Source of the DNA: an uncultured Clostridium sp. | GTDB lineage: Bacteria; Bacillota; Clostridia; Christensenellales; Pumilibacteraceae | Direction of reading: 5' to 3' | Length of the DNA stretch: 17,760 bases | Assembly (NCBI GenBank): GCA_900555125.1 | Contig: USKH01000008.1 | Location: forward strand, 1-17,760 | Shown here: positions 12,571 to 17,760 of the stretch, piece after piece | How the letters are laid out: each line of letters starts with the position of its first letter | Numbering within the stretch: position 1 is the stretch's first letter | Translations under genes and position numbers: made by a program | Notes under the pieces: model-generated | Databases searched by the model: none | What the model saw: only the letters and a program-made list of their open reading frames with translations | What the model was told of the DNA's origin: nothing

Positions 12571-14403
12571 TTACTGATTGTCGGCGGCTTTTTTCTTTCT
12601 TGCTTCGGCTTTTAAGCGCAATTCGGTGTTGAGAATGATTTTTCTGAGTCTGATGGACTTGGGAGTAATTTCGAGATATTCGTCGTCGCCCACGTATTCG
12701 AGCGATTTTTCAAGCGACATGATTACCGGGGGAGTGAGGCGCAAAGCGTCGTCGCTGCCGGAAGCGCGGGTATTGGAAAGATGCTTGGTTTTGCATACGT
12801 TTACCGCAATGTCGCCGCCCTTAGGATTGGAGCCGACTATCATTCCCTCATACACCATAGTGCCTGCTCCGATAAACAGATCGCCACGTTCCTGAGCGTT
12901 GTACAGTCCGTACACAACCGCTTCGCCGGTTTCAAAAGCGATAAGCGAACCGGTAGTTCTTCTGGTAATTTCGCCGCGATATTTGTCGTATTTATCGAAT
13001 ATCGAACTCATAATGCCTTCGCCTCTCGTATCGGTGAGAAATTCGGATTTATAGCCGAACAATCCGCGCGACGGAACCGAAAATTCCAGTTTCATGCGGT
13101 TTCCGGCAGGCGTCATGGATTTAAGTTCGCCGGCGCGCATGCCCATTTTGGTTATAACCGCGCCCACGCAGTCTTCCGGGACGTCGGCAACCATAATGTC
13201 GATAGGTTCGCACAAAACGCCGTCTATTTCTTTATACAGAACGCGAGGCTGAGAAACCTGGAATTCGTAGCCTTCTCTTCTCATGTTTTCGATAAGAATG
13301 GACAGGTGCATTTCGCCTCTGCCGCACACCTTGAACGATTCGCTTGTTTCGCCGTCGTTTACTCTTATGCTTACGTCGCGAACCGCTTCCTTATAAAGGC
13401 GCGCGCGAAGGTGACGTGAAGTGACGAATTTACCTTCTTTTCCGGCAAACGGGCTGTCGTTTACAAGGAAAGTCATTTCAACGCTGGGTTCGCTTATCTT
13501 GGGGAATTCGATGGGCGTGACGTCTGCGGGATCGCACAGCGTATCGCCTATTTTAACGCCTTCCAAGCCGCTTACGCACACGATGTCGCCCGCGGAAGCG
13601 CTTTCCACCGCCACTCTGTTCAGCCCTTCGAACTGATATATGTTGGTGACCTTGGTTTTAATCTGATTGTCGTGATGGAAATTGGTAAGCACAACCTGCT
13701 GATTCTGCATAAGCGTGCCGCGCTCTATTCTGCCTATGCCGATGGAACCGACGTAATCGGAATAGTCCAGCGCGCTTATAAGCATCTGCACGGGAGCGTT
13801 TTCGTCGCCTGTGGGCGCGGGAATATGACGAACGATAGCTTCGAAAAGCGGAATAAGGTTTGTCCCCTCTTCGTCGGGGCGCACGGAAGCAATACCCTTT
13901 CTCGCGCTGCAATATATAATGGGACTGTCAAGCTGTTCGTCGCTTGCGCCCAGTTCCATCAGAAGTTCGAGTACTTCGTCCACGACTTCCTTGGGGCGGG
14001 CGTCGGGGCGGTCGATTTTATTGACCACTACCACGACGGGATGATTGAGTTCGAGTGCCTTCTGCAAAACGAAACGGGTTTGCGGCATGGTGCCTTCAAA
14101 CGCGTCTACAAGCAGAACTACGCCGTTTACCATTTTAAGGATACGCTCGACTTCTCCTCCGAAATCGGCGTGACCGGGAGTATCGACGATGTTGATTTTA
14201 TAATTGCCGTATTTTACCGACGTGTTTTTGGCAAGAATGGTAATTCCTCTTTCTCTTTCGAGATCGTTGGAGTCCATAACTCTGTCGTTTACCACCTGAT
14301 TGGAACGGAACGCTCCGCCCTGTTTCAAAAGTTCGTTTACAAGCGTGGTTTTGCCGTGGTCGACGTGCGCTATTATAGCAACGTTTCTTATGTTTTCTTT
14401 CAT
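12571..14403 (-). CDS. typA: Translational GTPase TypA/BipA
   Basis: A 610-aa ribosome-associated GTPase starting MKENIRNVAIIAHVDHGKTT, with AGAGGA 10 nt before the ATG. All G motifs are present: G1 HVDHGKTT (13-20), G2 RGITI (about 52), G3 DTPGH (74-78), G4 NKID (128-131), G5 SARKG (about 167). EF-G-like domains follow, including the C-terminal 'SVPSRGLFGYKSEFLTDTRG' and 'GGDIAVNVCKTKHLSNTRAS' typical of BipA. It assists ribosome assembly and translation under stress such as cold. Length is normal. The C-terminal tail ends in a Lys/Ala-rich stretch (EARKKKAADNQ). dnaB follows after 93 nt with no clear terminator, so read-through is possible. Confidence 0.95.
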   Translation of the reverse strand: MKENIRNVAIIAHVDHGKTTLVNELLKQGGAFRSNQVVNDRVMDSNDLERERGITILAKNTSVKYGNYKINIVDTPGHADFGGEVERILKMVNGVVLLVDAFEGTMPQTRFVLQKALELNHPVVVVVNKIDRPDARPKEVVDEVLELLMELGASDEQLDSPIIYCSARKGIASVRPDEEGTNLIPLFEAIVRHIPAPTGDENAPVQMLISALDYSDYVGSIGIGRIERGTLMQNQQVVLTNFHHDNQIKTKVTNIYQFEGLNRVAVESASAGDIVCVSGLEGVKIGDTLCDPADVTPIEFPKISEPSVEMTFLVNDSPFAGKEGKFVTSRHLRARLYKEAVRDVSIRVNDGETSESFKVCGRGEMHLSILIENMRREGYEFQVSQPRVLYKEIDGVLCEPIDIMVADVPEDCVGAVITKMGMRAGELKSMTPAGNRMKLEFSVPSRGLFGYKSEFLTDTRGEGIMSSIFDKYDKYRGEITRRTTGSLIAFETGEAVVYGLYNAQERGDLFIGAGTMVYEGMIVGSNPKGGDIAVNVCKTKHLSNTRASGSDDALRLTPPVIMSLEKSLEYVGDDEYLEITPKSIRLRKIILNTELRLKAEARKKKAADNQ

Positions 14404-14463
14404 TGTAGTCTTTTCCTCTTTGACTTATAGGATTATCTCATCGTTTGCCCGAGCGTATCGTAC

Positions 14464-14498
14464 ATCGAAGACGGAATACTCTTTCCTCTTCGATTTTT
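14464..14498 (+). terminator. Strong hairpin with T-run on the plus strand, between typA and the gene before it
   Basis: ATCGAAGA (14464-14471) pairs with TCTTCGAT (14487-14494); inside, GGAA (14473-14476) pairs with TTCC (14483-14486); then TTTTT at 14494-14498. It is oriented against the surrounding minus-strand genes, so it would stop antisense transcription from typA, or act as a processed hairpin for minus-strand RNA. Confidence 0.5.
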
Positions 14499-14502
14499 AA
14501 GC

Positions 14503-15618
14503 TTATTTATCGTTTTCTTCCTCGTTTTTTTCTTCGGGTGCGGAAAGCGCGTCGTTGCCGAACACGTCCACCGTTTTTCCGTTTTCGCGGAACACGCCGT
14601 GACCTGCGTACCCGTCTTTCTTTAACGACCGGTCGTCTGCTTTTTGCGCATACGTACCCGAGTTTTCCGAACCGCTTGCCGTGTTTTCGGCACCGCTTAT
14701 TCTGCTCTCTATTCTATCAGTTGTTTCGGCTTCGGTAAGCGGGCGATAGTCGGCAAATGCGGGCTTTTGCTTGCTTTTTTTCGACGCGAGAATTATTATT
14801 CCGGCAACCAGCAGAGCGGCTGCAACAATGGTAATTCCCCAGCCCAGCGAATACGGACGATAGTACGAATAGGACAGTTTTTGCCAATTTTCGGAAGAAT
14901 TTCTCCATGTAAGATACTTTACTCCGCTTTTTACCGTTTGGGCGTCCTCGTTTCCGCCGCCGTACATTTTGGGAATGTCGCGGTTATACGACAGTGCGAC
15001 CTTGCTCCAATCGGTCGTTTTAAGCGAGGGGAAAACTTCGGTAATTGCCGGTAGCGACGAGTATCCGCACGCGAGAACGTGCTGCCAGTCGTCATAGTCT
15101 TTTTTTTCCTGTTCGGCGTATTTTTCCAGCCGCGATTTCAGCTTTACGAGCGGGTTGACGTAATCGACATCGTATTTCACGCGGTAAAAGCCTTTTTCAA
15201 TCGAATAATCGTCGTTTTCGTCAATCCACGAAGAATATGCGTCGGCAAAATATATGACAAGGTTTAGATTACCGTTGACGTCGGTTTTGTTTTTGCAAAG
15301 CGTGGGCGAAGTTGCCGTATACGATGCGAATTTGTCGAAATAACTCGAAACCGTGTACGAACTTTCAGTGTCGGCAAGCGCTTTCACGGCGTCGGCGTTA
15401 AGTTTGTTTACCGTAGCCTGCGTGAGCGTGATTTCAACCGTGACGTATTCCAGCGAACCGTGTTTCTGCTGATAATAATCGATCGAATCGACCGGCGTTT
15501 TATCGATAGCGTAATTAACGTCGTAAGCTTTCGCAGTCGCGAGCGGACTCATCGTAATAACCGCGAGCAACGCCGCCGCAAAGCAGATTATTATTGTCGA
15601 AAATTTAATTTTTTTCAC
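14503..15618 (-). CDS. Secreted membrane-anchored protein, unknown function
   Basis: A 371-aa protein starting with GTG (15616-15618), GAGG 7 nt before it. Signal peptide MKKIKFSTIIICFAAALLAV with cleavage near ATAKA (about 31). Residues 32-258 are extracellular, with repeated Tyr/Asp/Ser-rich strands and 'LEYVTVEITLTQATVNKLNA' (about 56-75). A single membrane helix (GWGITIVAAALLVAGIIILA, about 259-278) is followed by a basic stop-transfer KKSKQK. Residues 285-371 form an 87-residue hydrophilic cytoplasmic tail, rich in Asp/Glu/Ser/Gly. It has no recognised catalytic motif and only two cysteines. I do not recognise the family. A sensor, an adhesin or a secretion-associated protein would all fit. 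It is probably a host gene, only 14 nt after the RAYT, but without evidence of co-function. Confidence 0.7.
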   Translation of the reverse strand: MKKIKFSTIIICFAAALLAVITMSPLATAKAYDVNYAIDKTPVDSIDYYQQKHGSLEYVTVEITLTQATVNKLNADAVKALADTESSYTVSSYFDKFASYTATSPTLCKNKTDVNGNLNLVIYFADAYSSWIDENDDYSIEKGFYRVKYDVDYVNPLVKLKSRLEKYAEQEKKDYDDWQHVLACGYSSLPAITEVFPSLKTTDWSKVALSYNRDIPKMYGGGNEDAQTVKSGVKYLTWRNSSENWQKLSYSYYRPYSLGWGITIVAAALLVAGIIILASKKSKQKPAFADYRPLTEAETTDRIESRISGAENTASGSENSGTYAQKADDRSLKKDGYAGHGVFRENGKTVDVFGNDALSAPEEKNEEENDK

Positions 15619-15632
15619 ATTTGCACCTCATT

Positions 15633-16160
15633 TTATAAATACAATTCGTCCGATAAATACAATTCGTCCGACGCCCACTTCAACGGGTTTTCGTTTATAT
15701 ACTTCATGTGTTCTTCGTAGTCTTTTTCGTTGCGGATTACGTGGTCGTTTGAACGCGCCTGCCAGATATTTTCGCCGTACTCTCTGTCACAAAATCTCTT
15801 TAACGTTGACACAAACCGGGAATACGCACTGCTTGATTTCTTTTCTGCCGACGCGCCCGTCTCATTCTTTATCACCAACATCAAGTGTATGTGATTGGGC
15901 ATTATTACGTACCCGTCAATCGAAATATGCTCATAAAACGCGCCCATACGTTCGATATTCTTTTTCGCGATTTCCCCGTATCGGGTTAGTTCCGTTTTCG
16001 GACAGCCGAGGACGTCTGTCCCTACAATTGTAGACAAGATACATTTTCTATCCTTCGTGCATATCGTCACAAAGTATGCTCCCGGACTGCTATAATCATA
16101 GCACTGCAACCGCGGAGATTTTCTTTTCGGCAACGCCTTGTTTTCAATCGTTTCGTCCAT
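15633..16160 (-). CDS. REP-associated tyrosine transposase (RAYT, Y1/HUH family)
   Basis: A 175-aa member of the Y1_Tnp family. Motifs: 'GAYFVTICTKDRKCIL' (about 27-42), the HUH motif in 'GYVIMPNHIHLMLVI' (about 83-97), and the C-terminal 'NDHVIRNEKDYEEHMKYINE ... NPLKW' typical of RAYTs, which carries the conserved tyrosines. RAYTs nick and rejoin single-stranded REP hairpins that begin with GTAG. GTAG-headed hairpins lie directly upstream (16242, 16346, 16381) and others are spread over the window. Codons 46-54 (VGTDVLGCP) are themselves a complete type A hairpin in the antisense of the plus strand. The last 13 residues, SDELYLSDELYL preceded by A, come from an 18-bp tandem duplication that includes the stop region. 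Length and motifs suggest an intact enzyme. The start has GGAAG 4 nt upstream. Confidence 0.85.
   Translation of the reverse strand: MDETIENKALPKRKSPRLQCYDYSSPGAYFVTICTKDRKCILSTIVGTDVLGCPKTELTRYGEIAKKNIERMGAFYEHISIDGYVIMPNHIHLMLVIKNETGASAEKKSSSAYSRFVSTLKRFCDREYGENIWQARSNDHVIRNEKDYEEHMKYINENPLKWASDELYLSDELYL
15635..15670. repeat. 18-bp perfect tandem duplication at the RAYT 3' end
   Basis: ATAAATACAATTCGTCCG occurs twice without a gap (15635-15652, 15653-15670). It adds the hexapeptide SDELYL to the RAYT C-terminus. Confidence 0.85.
16000..16025 (-). repeat. REP-like hairpin A4, in frame inside the RAYT gene
   Basis: On the minus strand: GTAG (16025-16022), GGACAG (16021-16016), a 10-nt centre and CTGTCC (16005-16000). 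It equals hairpin A1, centre included, and spans codons 46-54 of the RAYT in frame. On its 5' side the GTAG is part of the 12-bp palindrome CTACAATTGTAG (16022-16033). Confidence 0.8.
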
Positions 16161-16241
16161 AATCTTCCGTATGGATAATCTCGTTATCGTTTTTTCAGCT
16201 TAATCAGACGTATTACGTTTTCTTTTCAACGCATTTCAACT

Positions 16242-16267
16242 GTAGGGACAGGCGTCCCCGACTGTCC
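16242..16267 (+). repeat. GTAG-headed REP-like hairpin A5
   Basis: GTAG (16242-16245), GGACAG (16246-16251), CTGTCC (16262-16267). The centre matches A2. It lies 80 bp upstream of the RAYT start, inverted relative to the RAYT-internal copy. Confidence 0.75.
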
Positions 16268-16345
16268 GATTGTTGTTTTAAATAAAGACAAGCGGTATTT
16301 ATAAATCGGATAATTTAGTTTTGTCATATTCTTTCGACTTCTTTC

Positions 16346-16369
16346 GTAGGGCAGGAGCTTGCTCCAGCC
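16346..16369 (+). repeat. GTAG-headed REP-like hairpin B2
   Basis: GTAG (16346-16349), then GGCAGGAGC, loop TT, GCTCCAGCC. This is a 9-bp stem with one mismatch. It shares head, length and loop with B1. Confidence 0.7.
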
Positions 16370-16380
16370 AACATTCTATT

Positions 16381-16407
16381 CGGACAGCCGAGGACGAAAG
16401 TCCATAC
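16381..16407 (-). repeat. Decayed REP-like element A6, inverted
   Basis: On the minus strand it reads GTAT GGACTT TCGTCCTCGG CTGTCC G. It has the length and right arm of type A, with the head and left arm partly lost. It faces B2 across 12 bp. Confidence 0.6.
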
Positions 16408-16433
16408 AATTGCCATTCCGTCACTTTTTACCA

Positions 16434-16480
16434 TGACTGCGCGTTTCAATATCGCACGTAGCGCAAAGGCGTGCCGCTAT
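16434..16480. repeat. 47-bp direct repeat, left copy
   Basis: TGACTGCGCGTTT then CGCACGTAGCGCAAAGGCGT and CCGCTAT. It differs from 16570-16616 at only about four positions. It corresponds to one arm of the long hairpin next to it, so it is probably a partial copy of the same element. Confidence 0.75.
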
Positions 16481-16499
16481 GCTCCGCACGTAGTCCGAC

Positions 16500-16626
16500 C
16501 TGACGACGAAGAGTGGTGCGAATTTGCGCAACTGGCGATTGGAAACCGCACGAGCGTACTTTCTGTACGTGACTGCGCGTTTCCGCATCGCACGTAGCGC
16601 AAAGGCGTGCCGCTATTTGTCGTCAG
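16500..16626. repeat. 127-bp long imperfect hairpin (MITE-like) at the pepF 3' end
   Basis: The terminal 8 bp, CTGACGAC / GTCGTCAG, are perfect inverted repeats. The two arms of about 62 nt match over most positions, including TTTGCGC, GCGAT, GGAAAC and CGTAC, with a few G-T pairs and small bulges; the tip is GTAC-TTTCT-GTAC. The outer end includes the pepF stop codon (16623-16625). Confidence 0.7.
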
Positions 16627-17760
16627 AGTGCTTTGAGCTGTTCCAAAGTATCCTTAAATTCATTCATCGCAAAATCGAACGGAGCGCGCGTTGCGAGATC
16701 GACGCCTGCGATTTTAAGAATTTCGTAAGGAGAATCGCTGCCGCCGGCGGAAAGGAATTTCTTGTACTGAGCGACGAACGAATTGTCTTTCAATATCGAA
16801 TTTGCTATGTTTACGGCGCTGGTGATGCCGGTTGCGTACTTGTAAACGTAGAACGCATTGTAAAAATGCGGTATTCTCGCCCATTCGGTTGCAATCTGCT
16901 TGTTGTGCGTGACAGCGGGACCGTAGTACTTTTTGTTAAGCTTCATATACGCGTCGGACAGTGACTTGGGCGTGAGGGGTTTGCCCTTCTGCTCCATATC
17001 GTGGCTTATTTTCTCGAATTCGGCAAACATGGTCTGGCGGAACAGCGTGGTGCGGAACATGTCGAGATAGTACGACAACAGATATTTTTTCATTTTTTTG
17101 TCGGTCGTGGTGGCAAGCAAATACTTGAGAAGCAGCACTTCGTTTACCGTGGAAGCCACTTCCGCAACGAATATGGCGTAGCCGGCTTTACTGTACGGCT
17201 GAGTGTGATTGGAGTAATAGCTGTGCATGGAATGACCCAGCTCGTGCGCTATCGTGAATATGTCGTGAATGGTTGCCGAATAGTTGAGAAGCACGAACGG
17301 CTTGGTGGAATACGAACCCCAGCTGTACGCGCCGCTACGCTTGTTTTCTGTTTCGTACACGTCCATCCAGCGCTCGTCGTGAGCTTTTTGCAGCAGTCCC
17401 GCGTACTCGTCGCCCATTACAGAAAGCCCTTTTTTCACGAGGTCGAACGCTTCTTCAAACGGAAGCGACATATCCGCGCCTTCCACTATAGGCACATACA
17501 TATCGTACATATTGAGTCTTTCGACGCCGAGCGCGGTTTTTCTGTACGCGACGTAATCGTGAACGTACTTGCAGTTTTCGTCCACGCTTTCGATAAGGTT
17601 GGTGTAAACGCATTCGGGTACGTTTTCGTTGAACATGGCAGCTTCGAGGCAGCTTTTATATCCTCTTGCCGTAGCCGAGAACACGTCGCTTTTGACCGAG
17701 CCTGCGTACACAGCCGTCAATGTGTTGAGAAGGCTTTCGTAGCCCTTGTAATAGGTGGTG
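16623..17760 (-). CDS. pepF: Oligoendopeptidase F-type M3B metallopeptidase, 5' part cut off
   Basis: The frame is open to the right edge (about 378 codons visible), so the N-terminus lies outside the window; an internal TTG at 17718-17720 is not the start. The zinc site HELGH in 'TIAHELGHSMHSYYSNHTQP' and the third ligand in 'IFVAEVASTVNEVLL' are intact. Typical PepF stretches 'YNPYYY'-like 'TTYYKGYESLLNTL', 'LEAAMFNENVPECVYTNLIE', 'VPIVEGADMSLPFEEAFDLV' and the C-terminal 'HNKQIATEWARIPHFYNAFY..KYATG' are present. The enzyme hydrolyses short oligopeptides in the cytoplasm. Its last codons, LEQLKAL then TGA, overlap the outer arm of the long hairpin element, so the stop codon lies in repeat DNA. 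Catalytic residues suggest that it is active. Confidence 0.92.
   Translation of the reverse strand, partial: TTYYKGYESLLNTLTAVYAGSVKSDVFSATARGYKSCLEAAMFNENVPECVYTNLIESVDENCKYVHDYVAYRKTALGVERLNMYDMYVPIVEGADMSLPFEEAFDLVKKGLSVMGDEYAGLLQKAHDERWMDVYETENKRSGAYSWGSYSTKPFVLLNYSATIHDIFTIAHELGHSMHSYYSNHTQPYSKAGYAIFVAEVASTVNEVLLLKYLLATTTDKKMKKYLLSYYLDMFRTTLFRQTMFAEFEKISHDMEQKGKPLTPKSLSDAYMKLNKKYYGPAVTHNKQIATEWARIPHFYNAFYVYKYATGITSAVNIANSILKDNSFVAQYKKFLSAGGSDSPYEILKIAGVDLATRAPFDFAMNEFKDTLEQLKAL

Larger units (their letters stand above)
16161..16622. other. Repeat-rich spacer between RAYT and pepF
   Basis: No credible gene. It contains REP-like hairpins A5, B2 and a decayed inverted A6, two 47-bp direct repeats, and the long imperfect hairpin that overlaps the pepF stop codon. 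Confidence 0.75.

Noticed and set aside
13672..14430. Plus-strand frame of 252 codons antisense to typA
   Set aside because: Shadow of the typA frame, which carries all G motifs.

Overview
The window looks like a chromosome segment of an uncultured Clostridia-like Bacillota (Firmicutes) bacterium that carries a prophage. The host genes (a replicative helicase DnaB, TypA/BipA GTPase, M3B oligopeptidase PepF, and a BspA-type leucine-rich-repeat lipoprotein with CxxC repeats) are of the kind seen in gut Clostridia. Shine-Dalgarno sites are strong GGAGG-like and the standard code is used. Species cannot be named from the sequence alone.

Layout. (1) Positions 1-7874, all on the minus strand, are a phage morphogenesis cluster. 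In transcription order it reads: large terminase, a small acidic protein, a Cys-rich small protein, a P22-type portal, an acidic scaffold-like protein, a 585-bp gene-free island full of repeats, an HK97-fold-type major coat protein, a small post-coat protein, a gp4-like neck protein, and a truncated propeller-like neck/tail protein that runs off the left edge. The order fits a short-tailed P22-like head module. (2) Positions 7953-9264 hold a plus-strand SH3-domain lipoprotein and a minus-strand 137-aa protein that may be phage-related, then 440 bp without a gene. The phage/host border probably lies here, but no att site was seen. (3) Positions 9707-14403 hold the LRR lipoprotein, dnaB and typA. 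(4) Positions 14503-16160 hold a membrane-anchored secreted protein of unknown function and a RAYT (REP-associated tyrosine transposase). (5) Positions 16161-16626 are a repeat-rich spacer, followed by pepF, which runs off the right edge.

The most notable content is a RAYT plus a set of REP-like hairpins. At least five hairpins with four different stem sequences begin with the tetranucleotide GTAG followed at once, or within 2 nt, by a hairpin. This is the hallmark of REP elements that RAYT enzymes recognise. Two more copies of the A family bring the count to seven; one of these is decayed. Copies lie in the spacer next to the RAYT, in the middle of the prophage head operon, and, in frame, inside the RAYT coding sequence itself (codons 46-54). 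A separate element family (D, three copies) shows a compensatory base-pair change in one stem. A 127-bp long imperfect hairpin covers the 3' end of pepF and includes its stop codon. The repeat island between the scaffold and coat genes suggests that the prophage has been resident long enough to be colonised by host repeats.
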